The translations under genes and the position numbers were made by a program. Shown piece after piece: positions 1 to 10,683 of a stretch of 64,000 nucleotides of DNA. Under the pieces are notes generated by a model. It was not told where the DNA came from. It did not search any database and saw nothing but the letters and a program-made list of their open reading frames with translations. How positions within the stretch are numbered: position 1 is the first letter of the stretch; each line of letters opens with the position of its first letter. The stretch comes from Trinickia caryophylli (lineage in GTDB: Bacteria > Pseudomonadota > Gammaproteobacteria > Burkholderiales > Burkholderiaceae), in contig NZ_CP139970.1 of NCBI RefSeq assembly GCF_034424545.1, forward strand, positions 1,736,001 to 1,800,000, written 5' to 3'.

Positions 1-135
1 GGTACCGACGACGCTCGCAATGGCGAGCACGACCAGCAGCGCGATCGCAAAGCGCATCGAACTCAGTAATTCGACGGCGCTGCGCAGCACCCGCCGTTCC
101 GACTTCAGTTCAAAACCCGACGTGGTAACACTCAT
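1..135 (-). CDS. resB: ResB-like cytochrome c biogenesis protein, N-terminal fragment (cut by window edge)
   Basis: Only the first 45 residues are inside the window. They show a short polar N-terminus followed by a hydrophobic run (FAIALLVVLAIASVVGT) that begins the first membrane segment. This N-terminus and its place directly downstream of cytochrome c4 fit ResB (Ccs1), the membrane protein that works with CcsA/ResC to deliver haem to apocytochromes c in beta-proteobacteria. The start is the ATG ending at 135, preceded by GGAGCAGG. The identity rests on a short fragment plus gene order, so it is probable and not certain. Confidence 0.7.
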   Translation of the reverse strand, partial: MSVTTSGFELKSERRVLRSAVELLSSMRFAIALLVVLAIASVVGT

Positions 136-156
136 TCCTGCTCCAAACTACCATGC

Positions 157-200
157 AAAAAAGGGTAGGGCCGCCGACGCAGCGGCGCCCCACCCTTTTC
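157..200 (-). terminator. Rho-independent terminator after cytochrome c4
   Basis: A long stem pairs AAAAGGGT-type sequence at 159-175 with the matching arm at 184-199 around a short loop. In the minus direction it ends in a run of six T. It lies between the cytochrome c4 stop and the resB start, so it should separate the two transcripts at least partly. Confidence 0.65.
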
Positions 201-260
201 TTGTTTTCGTTCGCGTCTCAGTGCCGCGCGCGGCCTGCCACGCCAGCCCTGACGGCTCGC

Positions 261-908
261 TCAGTGCAGACCGGCCATGTAATCGGCCACGGCCTTCAGC
301 TCTTTCTCGCTCAACCGCGAGGCGATGGGCTGCATCACCTCGTTCTTGCGCGTGCCGCCGGCAAATGCGGTGAGTTGCGCGCTCGTATAGTCGGCCCACT
401 GGCCCGATACGCGCGGATACTGCACCGGCAGGCCCTGGCCCGTCGGCCCGTGACAGCTCGCGCAGGCCGGCACGCCCTTGTCTGCGATACCGCCCCGATA
501 GATTTTCTGCCCCAGCGCGACCGTTGCCGCGTCGTGCGCTGCGCCGCCCTTCGGCACCTGTTGCGCGAAGTAGGCGGCCACGTTGGCCATGTCCTGATCG
601 GAAAGCGGACCGACGATACCCGCCATGATGGGGTTCTGACGCGCGGCGACCTTCTCGCCCGGCTTGACCTTGAAATCATTCAACTGCTTGACCAGATACG
701 CCTGATGCTGCCCGGCGAGCTTGGGAAACGCGCTGCTCGCACTGTTGCCGTCGGCGCCATGGCAAGCCGCACAGACCCCAGTCGCGATCGCCTGCCCCTT
801 CGTTGCATCTGGTTTTACCGCTTCTGCCGCATTTGCTTCTATTGCCCAACCCAACCAACCTGCCACTGCCACTTCGAGGACCACCAACGCCTTGCACAGT
901 CGATTCAT
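261..908 (-). CDS. Dihaem cytochrome c4, periplasmic
   Basis: A 215-residue protein with an N-terminal signal peptide (hydrophobic stretch, cleavage likely after ANA near residue 27). Two haem-binding motifs are visible, CAACH at 46-50 and CASCH at 149-153, in two similar halves that are typical of cytochrome c4. Each half also has a candidate axial methionine (NPIMAG near 95, and NEVMQ near the C-terminus). Cytochromes c4 pass electrons to terminal oxidases in the periplasm. The ATG at 908 was chosen because it gives a clean signal peptide; the frame stays open upstream to 1043 but that extension looks unlike a leader. The neighbour resB, a c-type cytochrome assembly factor, supports the call. 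Confidence 0.9.
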   Translation of the reverse strand: MNRLCKALVVLEVAVAGWLGWAIEANAAEAVKPDATKGQAIATGVCAACHGADGNSASSAFPKLAGQHQAYLVKQLNDFKVKPGEKVAARQNPIMAGIVGPLSDQDMANVAAYFAQQVPKGGAAHDAATVALGQKIYRGGIADKGVPACASCHGPTGQGLPVQYPRVSGQWADYTSAQLTAFAGGTRKNEVMQPIASRLSEKELKAVADYMAGLH

Positions 909-1123
909 TCGCACACCCGGTTTCGTCTTGTGAGAATAGAGTGCCCTCACACCATACCGAGGCGGACCCAGCCGGACCGCAAACATCCGGCCCAAAGCCC
1001 GGCCCATTCCTGGATGGGTGACGGAAAAGCGACTCAGACCCAAAAGTCATGCCGCTAAAAGCCTGCGGCTAGTGCTCGAAGGGCCGTGCAAGCGGCCCTG
1101 CGGCTGGTCTTCAGTAAACCGTC

Positions 1124-1137
1124 GTATTGTACAATAC
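1124..1137. promoter_or_regulatory. 14-bp perfect palindrome GTATTGTACAATAC, possible divergent promoter
   Basis: The palindrome carries a TACAAT -10-like hexamer on both strands, in the 323-base spacer between the divergent cytochrome c4 (start 908) and engB (start 1232). The rest of the spacer holds a hairpin (AGGGCCG at 1080-1086 with CGGCCCT at 1093-1099) in the likely cytochrome c4 leader and no other gene that I can support. No strong -35 hexamer is obvious on either side. Confidence 0.4.
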
Positions 1138-1231
1138 CTCGCTATTCGCCAAGGCGCCAGTCGGCCGCACCCTCGATGCGCTTGGCCCCGTTCTCCAGGC
1201 GTCGCGCGGCGGCGCCCTCCCCACTCTCGCC

Positions 1232-1891
1232 ATGGCCTTCCTGCTGCATCAAGCCCGCTTCTTCACGACCGTCAACCATTTTCGGGATCTGCCCGCGACG
1301 GTAACGCCCGAAATCGCCTTTGCCGGCCGCTCCAACGCCGGCAAGTCGACGGCGATCAACGTGCTCTGCAACCAGAAGCGGCTTGCCTTCGCCAGCAAGA
1401 CGCCGGGGCGTACCCAGCACATCAACTATTTCGGCGTCGGTCCGGCCGATACCCCGGCGGGCTATCTCGTCGATCTCCCGGGGTATGGTTATGCGGAAGT
1501 GCCGGAAGCCGCCAAGGCGCACTGGGAGGCGCTCTTGTCGCGCTATCTGCAGGAACGGGCGCAACTGCGCGGCATGATTCTGATGATGGACGCGCGCCGC
1601 CCACTGACCGACCTCGACCGCCGCATGATCGAATGGTTCGCACCGACGGGCAAGCCGATTCACACGCTGCTGACGAAGTGCGACAAATTGACACGCCAGG
1701 AAAGCACCAATGCGCTGCGCACCGCGCAAAAGGGGTTGGCCGAATATCGCGCCGGTGGCTACACGGGGGAACTCACGGCCCAGTTGTTCTCTGCGCTCAA
1801 GCGCACCGGGCTCGAGGAAGCGCACGCGCTGATCGAAGGCTGGCTCGCGGCGGCCGGCAACGAAGCCGCACCCTCGGCCCCCGCCGAATAA
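1232..1891 (+). CDS. engB: Ribosome biogenesis GTP-binding protein EngB/YsxC
   Basis: A TRAFAC-class GTPase needed for late assembly of the 50S subunit. The G1 loop (GRSNAGKST), the G3 motif (DLPGYG) and the G4 motif (TKCDK) are all present. The 219-residue product starting [11 protein letters not shown] matches the usual length. An in-frame ATG at 1127 would add 35 residues, but it lies next to the -10-like element and the extension is low-complexity, so the downstream start is preferred. The C-terminus is Ala/Pro-rich, as is common in this lineage. It is followed by a hairpin and then hemB in the same direction. Confidence 0.93.
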   Translation: MAFLLHQARFFTTVNHFRDLPATVTPEIAFAGRSNAGKSTAINVLCNQKRLAFASKTPGRTQHINYFGVGPADTPAGYLVDLPGYGYAEVPEAAKAHWEALLSRYLQERAQLRGMILMMDARRPLTDLDRRMIEWFAPTGKPIHTLLTKCDKLTRQESTNALRTAQKGLAEYRAGGYTGELTAQLFSALKRTGLEEAHALIEGWLAAAGNEAAPSAPAE

Positions 1892-1980
1892 GCGGCTCAG
1901 CGCCGCTTTGCCGCCATCCCACCGCGTTGTCCGAACGGCCGTCCGTTCGCTTGCAACCGCACGCTGGCGGCGCACGCCAT

Positions 1981-2008
1981 AAAAAAACCCGCCGGACCTC
2001 GGCGGGTT
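1981..2008. terminator. Hairpin terminator downstream of engB
   Basis: Perfect 9-bp stem AACCCGCCG (1986-1994) and CGGCGGGTT (2000-2008), preceded by seven A. The U-tract is therefore better in the minus direction; on the plus strand the stem probably ends the engB message less sharply. Confidence 0.55.
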
Positions 2009-2121
2009 AAACAGCCTAATCGAAAAAACGACAGGCACCCGCTCAGGGAGGAGAAGCGGGGAGCTCGGCGCCAGGCGCGTCGCTCGATCGCTATCATATA
2101 CCATCGTGGCTGAGCGCATAG

Positions 2122-3207
<1,086 letters not shown>

Positions 3208-3226
3208 GCGCGGGCGTGAACCGCAC

Positions 3227-5122
3227 TCAGGCGTTCGGCGCGGGTGCGGCCTCCGGGGCCACCCGGTCGAGGCTGCGCAGGAACGTGTCTGCCGACTCGT
3301 ACCCGACCACGCGCAACACCTCCTTGCCCGTACGATCGAAGAAGATGATGCCCGGCGGCCCGAAGAGCGCAAAGCGTTTGAGCAGCAGTTGATCGTCGGG
3401 CCCGTTTGCCGTGACGTCGGCGCGCAGCAGTTGCATTTGCGCGAGCCGCGCCTGGACTCGCGGATCCGCGAACGTGAAGCGCTCCATTTCCTTGCAGCTC
3501 ACGCACCAGTCCGCATAGAAGTCGAGCATCGCGGGCCGGCCGGCCGCGCGTAGCGTCGTATCCAGTGCCGCCGCCGAACGTACTGGCTCGAATGCGAGCC
3601 GCGTCGGCTGTTCGCGCGCCAGCGCCGCGCCGGGCGCGCCGACGCGTGCGGCCAGGATGGCAAGCGGGCGCAACGGGTCGGTCGAACCTGCGGCAAGCCC
3701 GACGATCAGGGCGGCGGCCCAGATCGCGAGTGCTGCGCCGATCCCGCGGCCCAGCCGGCGCCAGACCGAAACCGCGCCCGCATGAGCCGAGAAGAGGCCG
3801 AGAGCCGCTGCGGCGAGCAGCAGCCACAGAGCACCGAGCAGCATCTGAGCGACGGGCGGCAGCACCGGCCAGACGATCCACAGCGCCGCGGCGAGCAGAA
3901 TGACGCCGAAAAATACCTTGATGCCTTCCATCCAGGCGCCGGCGCGCGGTAACAGCGTGCCCGCACCGAGGCCGACGATCATGAGCGGCACGCCGAGGCC
4001 GATCGCCATCGAAAACAGCGCCGCGCCGCCGAGCACCGCGTTGCCCGTATGCGCGATGAACGCGAGCACCGCGAACAGCGGCGCGGTCATGCAGGCGCCG
4101 ACCACCAGCGCCGAGAGTGCGCCCATTGCCGCGACGGCGGCGAATTTTCCGCCCGGGCGCCGGCCCGATGCTTCAGAGACGCGATCATGCCAGCGCTGAG
4201 GCAGCGAAATATCGACACCCGAGATCAACGATAGCGCGAATGCGGTGAGCAGCACCGCAAAAGCGCCAAGCACCCACGGGTTTTGCAGCCACGCGCCGAG
4301 GCTCTGGCCGACCAGCGCGGCCGCGATGCCGAGGGCCGTGTAGACGAGCGCCATACCGAGCACGTAGGCGAGCGACAGTGCAAAGCCGCGTGCATGAGTG
4401 ACTTTACGCCCCTCGCCGATGATGATCGCCGAGACGATCGGAATCATTGGATAGGAGCACGGCAGCAGGCTGAGCACGAGCCCCGCAACGAAGTACAGGC
4501 CGACCGTCGCGGCGAAGCTGCCGCCTTGCAGAAGCGATTGCGCATAATCCGCGCTCGTCGCCCGCTCGTACCACGAAGCCACCGCCTGAGAACCCGTGGC
4601 GGCGCCGGCACCACCGACCACGCTTTGGGCGCCTCCCCCGTCGTTTGCCGCGGCGGCCGACAGCGCTGCGCCGCTCACGCGGTAAGTATGCGTCTCCGGG
4701 GGGTAGCAGATTCCGGCGTCGGCGCACCCCTGCGAGGTGACGGCCAGTTCGAACGGCCCCGCAGCGGCTTTCACCGGAAGCCGAATTGCGAGTTCCCCGC
4801 GGTAGGTTTCGACATCCTTTTGGAAGGTCTGATCGAACTTCACGTGCCCGGCCGGCATTTGCGGCTCGCCGAGCGTAGCACTGCCGCTCTTGACCGCAAA
4901 CGCGAAACGCTCGCGATAGAGATAGTAGCCGTCGGCGATCTTGAAACGGATATCGACCGCACCGGGCACCTCGCTCGCTTGAAAACGAAATGCGGCGGAC
5001 GGATCGAGAAAATCGTCTGCCCGCGCCCGATTCGTGAGTGCGGCAAGGCTGGCACAGACGAAAACGACGAAGAGAAAGAAGCGGGCCAGCGCATTCGCAT
5101 GCGCGCCAAATAACTTACACAT
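3227..5122 (-). CDS. dsbD: Thiol:disulfide interchange protein DsbD
   Basis: Carries reducing power across the inner membrane from thioredoxin to periplasmic partners such as DsbC and cytochrome c assembly proteins. The 631-residue protein has a signal peptide (about residues 1-35), an N-terminal DsbD-alpha domain with its cysteine pair (CADAGIC), and a central membrane domain. That domain carries the redox cysteines in LLPCSYPMIP and GACMTAPL. A C-terminal thioredoxin-like domain carries CVSC at 540-543. The start codon lies inside the end of cutA (ATGTGTAA, 8-base overlap), so translation is likely coupled. Its role fits the cytochrome c genes nearby. Confidence 0.93.
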   Translation of the reverse strand: MCKLFGAHANALARFFLFVVFVCASLAALTNRARADDFLDPSAAFRFQASEVPGAVDIRFKIADGYYLYRERFAFAVKSGSATLGEPQMPAGHVKFDQTFQKDVETYRGELAIRLPVKAAAGPFELAVTSQGCADAGICYPPETHTYRVSGAALSAAAANDGGGAQSVVGGAGAATGSQAVASWYERATSADYAQSLLQGGSFAATVGLYFVAGLVLSLLPCSYPMIPIVSAIIIGEGRKVTHARGFALSLAYVLGMALVYTALGIAAALVGQSLGAWLQNPWVLGAFAVLLTAFALSLISGVDISLPQRWHDRVSEASGRRPGGKFAAVAAMGALSALVVGACMTAPLFAVLAFIAHTGNAVLGGAALFSMAIGLGVPLMIVGLGAGTLLPRAGAWMEGIKVFFGVILLAAALWIVWPVLPPVAQMLLGALWLLLAAAALGLFSAHAGAVSVWRRLGRGIGAALAIWAAALIVGLAAGSTDPLRPLAILAARVGAPGAALAREQPTRLAFEPVRSAAALDTTLRAAGRPAMLDFYADWCVSCKEMERFTFADPRVQARLAQMQLLRADVTANGPDDQLLLKRFALFGPPGIIFFDRTGKEVLRVVGYESADTFLRSLDRVAPEAAPAPNA

Positions 5123-5471
5123 GTGTCGGACGATGCGTTTCCGCCGCCACCCACTGACCGTAAGCGGCCGAAGCGGACGCTGGCCAGACGACTATTTCGG
5201 GCGTCTCGTATGGGTGGTTCGCGGCAATGAACCGCTCGAGCTCGAGAGCTCGCGCAGCACTGGTTTTGAAGAGCAGCTGGATCTCCTGGGCCGATTCGCG
5301 CTGCCCCTTCCAGCGGTAATGGGACTGCACCACGCCGAGTTCGGTGACGCAGGCAGCCAGCCGCGCGTCCAGTACCGCGTCTACGAGCTTTTGCGCTGAG
5401 CCCGAATCGGGCAGCGTCGTCAGCAATAAAACAATATCGAGAGGCACGGCTTCTCCAGCAGCGGCGATCAT
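5115..5471 (-). CDS. cutA: CutA1 divalent-cation tolerance protein
   Basis: A 118-residue member of the CutA1 family, small trimeric ferredoxin-fold proteins linked to copper tolerance. Family landmarks are LLLTTLPD near the start, the KLVDAVLDARLAACV helix, YRWKG, and ANHPYETPEIVVWP near the C-terminus. The chosen ATG gives MIAAAGEAVPLDIVLLLTT; an upstream in-frame ATG at 5558 would add 29 Arg-rich residues next to the rplQ terminator and is unlikely. It overlaps dsbD by 8 bases. Confidence 0.88.
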   Translation of the reverse strand: MIAAAGEAVPLDIVLLLTTLPDSGSAQKLVDAVLDARLAACVTELGVVQSHYRWKGQRESAQEIQLLFKTSAARALELERFIAANHPYETPEIVVWPASASAAYGQWVAAETHRPTHV

Positions 5472-5556
5472 GCACGCATTATCGTAACACCTGCGCGATT
5501 TCGGGCGCGCCAGCACACGAACGGGGATGGATGTGGCCCGTGAGCGCACCAAAAAC

Positions 5557-5586
5557 AAAAAGGGCCAAGCTCAGCTTGACCCTTTT
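5557..5586 (-). terminator. Terminator of the alpha operon (after rplQ)
   Basis: Stem AGGGYCAAGCT pairs with AGCTTGRCCCT around a one-base centre, flanked by A-rich and T-rich tracts on both sides. It sits 17 bases past the rplQ stop and before cutA, so it may act in both directions. Confidence 0.75.
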
Positions 5587-5602
5587 TCGAGATAGCGGAG
5601 AT

Positions 5603-5998
5603 TTATTCCGCTTCTTGCACTTCCTCGGCCTCGACCGGTTCAGGGCGGTCGAGCAGTTCGACGAGCGCCATCGGCGCATTATCGCCCACGCGGAAGCCGA
5701 ACTTCAGGATACGGAGGTAGCCACCCGGGCGATTCGCAAAGCGCGGGCCGAGCACGTCGAACAGCTTCGTGACCGAGTCACGATCGCGCAGACGGTTGAA
5801 GGCGAGACGACGATTCGCGAGCGAGGGCTTCTTGCCGAGCGTGATAAGGGGCTCGACGACCTTGCGGAGTTCCTTCGCCTTCGGCAGCGTGGTCTTGATG
5901 ACTTCGTGCTCGATCAGCGAGTTGGACATGTTACGGAGCATAGCCAGACGGTGGCTGCTCGTGCGGTTCAATTTCCGCAGACCATGACGGTGACGCAT
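5603..5998 (-). CDS. rplQ: 50S ribosomal protein L17
   Basis: A 131-residue protein with the family N-terminus [20 protein letters not shown] and the [20 protein letters not shown] segment. L17 sits near the exit of the peptide tunnel. It is the last gene of the alpha operon, 201 bases after rpoA and directly before a strong terminator. The rpoA-rplQ spacer holds two hairpins, CGGATTTT/AAAATCCG at 6098-6118 and GGCGC/GCGCC at 6157-6170, which may tune rplQ expression. Confidence 0.96.
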   Translation of the reverse strand: MRHRHGLRKLNRTSSHRLAMLRNMSNSLIEHEVIKTTLPKAKELRKVVEPLITLGKKPSLANRRLAFNRLRDRDSVTKLFDVLGPRFANRPGGYLRILKFGFRVGDNAPMALVELLDRPEPVEAEEVQEAE

Positions 5999-6199
5999 TT
6001 CAGTTTCCTTGATTCACAGTTTTGATCCAGCTCTTCTATCGTCTCGGCCGCTTCTTGCGAAGGCCGGACACGGGCCGGTAATGAAAAAGACGAGGGCCGG
6101 ATTTTAACGGAAAATCCGCACCCCCGCCACTTGTCGGCCGCGAGCCGGCAGGTGCTGGCGCTTTAGCGCCTGCTCCCGCCGTGCGCCGGTTCGACCGAC

Positions 6200-7177
6200 T
6201 TACTTGTCGAGACCTGCCGGCGGCCAGTTTTCGAGCTTCATGCCCAGCGTAAGACCGCGCGAGGCCAGTACTTCCTTGATCTCGTTGAGCGACTTGCGGC
6301 CAAGGTTCGGCGTCTTCAGAAGCTCGTTCTCGGTGCGCTGGATCAGATCGCCGATGTAGTAGATGTTCTCGGCCTTCAGACAGTTCGCGGAACGAACCGT
6401 CAGCTCGAGATCGTCCACCGGACGCAGCAGGATCGGATCGATCTGCGGCGCGCGCGACGGGGCTTCTGCAGCTGCTTCCGTGCCTTCCAGCGCCGCGAAC
6501 ACCGCGAGCTGGTCAACCAGAATGCGCGCCGATTGACGAATCGCTTCCTCGGGCGAGATCACGCCGTTGGTCTCGATGTTCATCACGAGCTTATCGAGGT
6601 CGGTACGTTGCTCCACACGGGCGCTTTCCACGGCGTAGCTCACGCGACGAACCGGCGAGAACGAGGCGTCCAGCACGATGCGGCCGATGATCTTCGCCGT
6701 TTCCTCGCCATAGCGGCGAACGTTGCCCGGCACGTAGCCGCGGCCCTTCTCGATCTTGATCTGCACGTCGAGCTTGCCGCCCTTCGAGAGATGCGCGACG
6801 ACGTGATCCGGGTTGATGACCTCGCAATCGTGCGGCAACTCGATATCGCGCGCGGTCACCAAGCCTTCACCTTCCTTGCGCAGCGTGACCGTCACTTCGT
6901 CGCGGTTGTGCAGCTTGAACACGACGCCTTTCAGGTTCAGCAGCAGGTTGACCACATCCTCCTGCACCCCATCGAGCGTCGAGTACTCGTGCACCACGCC
7001 GGCGATCGTCACCTCGGTCGGCGCATAGCCGACCATCGACGACAGCAACACGCGCCGAAGTGCGTTGCCCAAAGTGTGGCCGTAACCGCGTTCGAACGGT
7101 TCCATGACCACTTTCGCGTGGTTGTCGCCAAGCGATTCCACGGCGATGATCTTGGGCTTCAACAAACTGGTTTGCAT
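6200..7177 (-). CDS. rpoA: DNA-directed RNA polymerase subunit alpha
   Basis: A 325-residue subunit that dimerises to start polymerase assembly and touches UP elements and activators. The N-terminal domain contains the signature [20 protein letters not shown]. The C-terminal domain, after an Ala/Pro-rich linker near residue 240, contains [21 protein letters not shown] and [13 protein letters not shown]. It lies between rpsD and rplQ as in other proteobacterial alpha operons. The TTTTCC-type leader before the ATG is A-rich. Confidence 0.97.
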   Translation of the reverse strand: MQTSLLKPKIIAVESLGDNHAKVVMEPFERGYGHTLGNALRRVLLSSMVGYAPTEVTIAGVVHEYSTLDGVQEDVVNLLLNLKGVVFKLHNRDEVTVTLRKEGEGLVTARDIELPHDCEVINPDHVVAHLSKGGKLDVQIKIEKGRGYVPGNVRRYGEETAKIIGRIVLDASFSPVRRVSYAVESARVEQRTDLDKLVMNIETNGVISPEEAIRQSARILVDQLAVFAALEGTEAAAEAPSRAPQIDPILLRPVDDLELTVRSANCLKAENIYYIGDLIQRTENELLKTPNLGRKSLNEIKEVLASRGLTLGMKLENWPPAGLDK

Positions 7178-7300
7178 AGGTTTTCCTTTTCAATACCCTC
7201 GGCTCGTTACACCGATAAGGCTGACCGGTAACAACCTGAAAATGAACAGCCGAGGTGCCCCCTTGCTCGACGCAATCAGGTACCCCGGCCGCAAATTCGA

Positions 7301-7924
7301 TTAGCGCGAATACAATTCGACGATCAGGCTTTCGTTGATATCGCCAGCGATATCGCTGCGTTCCGGCATCTGCTTGAACGTGCCTTCGTATTTTTTCGTA
7401 TCGACGGCGACCCAGCTCGGCAGACCGCCTTGCTCGGCCAGCGACAGCGCTTCGAGGATCCGCGCCTGCTTCTTCGCTTGCTCGCGCACGGCGACGACGT
7501 CGCCGGCCTTCACTTGCATCGACGGGATGTTCACGACTTGGCCGTTGACCGTGATCGCCTTGTGGCTCACGAGCTGGCGGGCTTCCGCGCGCGTCGAGCT
7601 GAAGCCCATACGGTAGACGACGTTGTCGAGACGCGACTCGAGCAGTTGCAGCAGGGTTTCACCGGTGTTGCCCTTGCGGCGGTCAGCTTCCGCGAAGTAG
7701 CGGCGGAACTGGCGCTCGAGCACGCCGTAGATGCGCTTCACTTTTTGCTTTTCGCGCAGCTGCGTGCCATAGTCGGACGTACGCGCACCCGAGGTGCGGC
7801 CGTGCTGACCAGGCTTGCTGTCGAGCTTGCATTTGTCGGCGAGCGAGCGGCGGGCGCTCTTCAGGAAGAGGTCGGTGCCTTCACGGCGAGACAGCTTGGC
7901 TTTAGGGCCGGTATAGCGTGCCAC
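7301..7924 (-). CDS. rpsD: 30S ribosomal protein S4
   Basis: A 207-residue protein, a primary 16S binder. It carries the S4 RNA-binding fold in the middle ([13 protein letters not shown], then [13 protein letters not shown]) and the N-terminal [16 protein letters not shown] typical of beta-proteobacteria. In E. coli S4 represses its own operon by binding near rpsM; the sequence does not let me confirm that here. It lies between rpsK (148-base spacer) and rpoA (123-base spacer). Confidence 0.97.
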   Translation of the reverse strand: MARYTGPKAKLSRREGTDLFLKSARRSLADKCKLDSKPGQHGRTSGARTSDYGTQLREKQKVKRIYGVLERQFRRYFAEADRRKGNTGETLLQLLESRLDNVVYRMGFSSTRAEARQLVSHKAITVNGQVVNIPSMQVKAGDVVAVREQAKKQARILEALSLAEQGGLPSWVAVDTKKYEGTFKQMPERSDIAGDINESLIVELYSR

Positions 7925-8072
7925 TTTGCGTTCCTTCTAGGTTTGATCACGCGAAACTCATCGCCTCGCGCTAGTCCGACCCCGGTGGGCCGAACGGTGG
8001 ACTTAGTCAATCGATGTGCAAATAGCCTGCTGGCGCGGCCAAGCGCCAACAGGCGTCATACGTGCGTTCGCC

Positions 8073-8477
8073 TCAGATGCGGCGACGCTTCGGCGGACGG
8101 CAGCCGTTGTGCGGAACCGGCGTCACGTCCGAAATCGCGGTGATCTTGATGCCAAGACCATGCAGTGCGCGCACTGCCGACTCGCGACCCGGGCCCGGGC
8201 CCTTGATCCGCACTTCGAGGTTCTTCACGCCGTATTCCATCGCCACGCGGCCAGCCGATTCGGCAGCAACCTGAGCAGCGAACGGCGTCGACTTGCGCGA
8301 GCCCTTGAAGCCCTGGCCGCCCGACGTCGCCCATGCAAGCGCGTTGCCTTGACGATCGGTGATCGTGATGATGGTGTTGTTGAACGACGCGTGAACGTGA
8401 ACCACGCCCTCGGCGACGTTCTTCTTGACCTTCTTGCGAACGCGTTGCGCCGCGGTGTTGTTCGAAGCCTTAGCCAT
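8073..8477 (-). CDS. rpsK: 30S ribosomal protein S11
   Basis: A 134-residue platform protein of the small subunit. Its family core is [21 protein letters not shown], with the basic C-terminus [13 protein letters not shown]. It follows rpsM by 28 bases in the alpha operon and precedes rpsD. Confidence 0.97.
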   Translation of the reverse strand: MAKASNNTAAQRVRKKVKKNVAEGVVHVHASFNNTIITITDRQGNALAWATSGGQGFKGSRKSTPFAAQVAAESAGRVAMEYGVKNLEVRIKGPGPGRESAVRALHGLGIKITAISDVTPVPHNGCRPPKRRRI

Positions 8478-8505
8478 TACGTTTTCCTGTAACTGTCAGA
8501 CGCGC

Positions 8506-8871
8506 TTACTTCTTCAGCGATTGCGCAGCACGGCGCGGACCCTTGCGCGTACGGGCGTTCGTGCGGGTACGCTGGCCGCGCAGGGGCAGCCCCTTGCGAT
8601 GACGGACACCACGGTAGCAGCCGAGATCCATCAGGCGCTTGATGTTCATCGTCACTTCACGGCGCAGGTCGCCTTCGACAACGAACTTGCCGACTTCCTC
8701 ACGCAGCTTTTCGAGATCCGAGTCGTTCAGGTCCTTGACCTTCTTCGAGAGATCGACACCAGCTGCTGCGCAGATCTGCTGCGAGCGCGTGCGGCCGATA
8801 CCGAAGATCGCCGTCAGGCCGATCACGGTATGCTGGTGGTTCGGGATGTTCACCCCTGCAATACGAGCCAT
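8506..8871 (-). CDS. rpsM: 30S ribosomal protein S13
   Basis: A 121-residue head protein that contacts P-site tRNA and the intersubunit bridge. It starts [20 protein letters not shown] and ends in the basic tail [19 protein letters not shown]. The [16 protein letters not shown] segment is the family hallmark. First of the alpha-operon genes, 41 bases after rpmJ. Confidence 0.97.
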   Translation of the reverse strand: MARIAGVNIPNHQHTVIGLTAIFGIGRTRSQQICAAAGVDLSKKVKDLNDSDLEKLREEVGKFVVEGDLRREVTMNIKRLMDLGCYRGVRHRKGLPLRGQRTRTNARTRKGPRRAAQSLKK

Positions 8872-8912
8872 TGTTTTTCCTCAAACAAAAAGCGCAAGCA
8901 AAAGCGTGGCCG

Positions 8913-9029
8913 TTAGCCTTGACGCTGTTTGTGGCGCGGATCAGAGCTGCAAATCACGCGCACGACGCCTTTGCGCTTGATGATCTTGCAATTGCGGCAA
9001 ATGCGCTTAACCGATGCCATCACTTTCAT
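8913..9029 (-). CDS. rpmJ: 50S ribosomal protein L36
   Basis: A 38-residue protein found by translating the gap between rpsM and infA: starts [20 protein letters not shown] and ends DPRHKQRQG. The zinc ribbon ligands C11, C14, C27 and H32 are all present, so this is the zinc-binding form of L36. It ends 41 bases before rpsM and starts 20 bases after infA, the usual position at the spc/alpha boundary. Confidence 0.95.
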
Positions 9030-9049
9030 GATATTACCCTTTTTTCAAA

Positions 9050-9268
9050 TCACTTCGCCCGGAACACGATCCGCGCACGGGACAGATCGTAAGGGGTCAA
9101 TTCAACCGTCACCTTGTCGCCCGGAAGAATGCGGATGTAGTGCATCCGCATCTTGCCCGAGATATGTCCCAATACGACATGGCCATTTTCCAGCTTCACG
9201 CGGAAGGTCGCATTGGGCAGGTTCTCGATGACCTCGCCCTGCATCTGGATTACATCGTCTTTGGCCAT
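9050..9268 (-). CDS. infA: Translation initiation factor IF-1
   Basis: A 72-residue OB-fold protein that occupies the 30S A site during initiation. It reads [18 protein letters not shown] and ends [14 protein letters not shown]. The start at 9268 is set by AAAGGACTT directly upstream; an in-frame ATG four codons earlier would place that ribosome-binding site inside the gene. It begins 8 bases after the secY stop. Confidence 0.96.
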   Translation of the reverse strand: MAKDDVIQMQGEVIENLPNATFRVKLENGHVVLGHISGKMRMHYIRILPGDKVTVELTPYDLSRARIVFRAK

Positions 9269-9276
9269 AAGTCCTT

Positions 9277-10623
9277 TCACCGCATCGGGATGTTGCTGCC
9301 CTTGAAATTGGCTTTCTTGAGCAGTGACTCATACTGTTGCGACATAACGTACGACTGTACCTGCGCCATGAAGTCCATTGTGACGACGACAATGATCAGC
9401 AGCGACGTTCCACCGAAATAGAACGGCACGTTCCAGCGCAGCACCAGGAACTCGGGCAGCAGGCAGACGAACACGATATAGATCGCACCGGCCAGCGTCA
9501 GACGCGTGAGGATGCGGTCGATATAGCGTGCGGTCTGATCGCCGGGCCGGATCCCCGGAACGAAGGCACCGCTCTTCTTCAGGTTGTCGGCCGTTTCCCT
9601 GCTGTTGAACACCAGCGCGGTGTAGAAGAAGCAGAAGAAGACGATCGCCAACGCATACAGCAGCACATACACAGGCTGCCCCGGCTTCAGCGCCTCGGCC
9701 ACGTTATGCAGCGTTTCCGAGAACCATCCGCCGCGCGTGCCTGAGCTGAACCAATTCAGGATCGTTGCCGGGAACAGGATGATCGACGACGCGAAGATCG
9801 GCGGAATCACGCCCGACATGTTCAGCTTCAACGGCAGATGCGACGACTGTCCGCCGTAAATCTTGTTGCCGACCTGACGCTTCGCGTAGTTCACGAGCAC
9901 CTTGCGCTGACCGCGTTCGATGAACACGACGAGGTACGTCACGCCTGCAATCAACGCCACGATGATGATCGCGGAGATGATGCTCATCGAGCCCGTGCGC
10001 ACGAGCTCGAAGAGCCCGCCGATCGCGTTCGGGAAGCCGGCCGCGATACCGCCGAAGATGATGATCGAGATACCGTTGCCAAGGCCGCGCTCCGTGATCT
10101 GCTCGCCGAGCCACATCAGGAACATCGTACCCGTCACGAGCGTCACGACCGTCGTCAGGCGGAACACCATGCCCGGATCGATTACGAGGCCAGGCTGGTT
10201 CTCGAGCGCCACAGCGATGCCGAACGCCTGAAACGTCGCCAGCACGACCGTGAAGATCCGCGTGTACTGCGTAATCTTGCGCTGCCCCGCCTGCCCTTCC
10301 TTCTTCAGCGCCTCGAGCTGCGGCGAGACGATCGCCAACAGCTGCATGATGATCGACGAGGAGATGTACGGCATGATCCCCAACGCGAACACCGTAAAGC
10401 GCGAAAGTGCGCCGCCCGAGAACATGTTGAACATGCCCAGGATGCCACCCGACTGGCTCTGGAACAGCTTGGCCAGCTGATCCGGGTCGATGCCCGGCAC
10501 CGGAATGTGCGCGCCGATCCGATAGACGATCAGCGCCAGCAGCAGAAAAACTGCACGCCGGCGCAGGTCGCCGAACTTCGCCGCGCTCTTACCGGACTTT
10601 GCGAGACTCGGGCTGTTAGCCAA
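9277..10623 (-). CDS. secY: Protein translocase subunit SecY (TTG start)
   Basis: The membrane pore of the Sec translocon, about 10 membrane segments, 448 residues. Family landmarks are [12 protein letters not shown], the [13 protein letters not shown] segment forming part of the channel, and the cytoplasmic loop [21 protein letters not shown]. The start is probably TTG at 10623, because GGAGAAGG lies at the right distance and the resulting N-terminus ([12 protein letters not shown]) matches relatives. An ATG six codons upstream overlaps that ribosome-binding site. It follows rplO and is joined to infA. Confidence 0.95.
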   Translation of the reverse strand: MANSPSLAKSGKSAAKFGDLRRRAVFLLLALIVYRIGAHIPVPGIDPDQLAKLFQSQSGGILGMFNMFSGGALSRFTVFALGIMPYISSSIIMQLLAIVSPQLEALKKEGQAGQRKITQYTRIFTVVLATFQAFGIAVALENQPGLVIDPGMVFRLTTVVTLVTGTMFLMWLGEQITERGLGNGISIIIFGGIAAGFPNAIGGLFELVRTGSMSIISAIIIVALIAGVTYLVVFIERGQRKVLVNYAKRQVGNKIYGGQSSHLPLKLNMSGVIPPIFASSIILFPATILNWFSSGTRGGWFSETLHNVAEALKPGQPVYVLLYALAIVFFCFFYTALVFNSRETADNLKKSGAFVPGIRPGDQTARYIDRILTRLTLAGAIYIVFVCLLPEFLVLRWNVPFYFGGTSLLIIVVVTMDFMAQVQSYVMSQQYESLLKKANFKGSNIPMR

Positions 10624-10683
10624 GTACCTTCTCCGATACAAATGCCATGATCGGCTATCGACTATTCACGCGAGCGATGCCGA

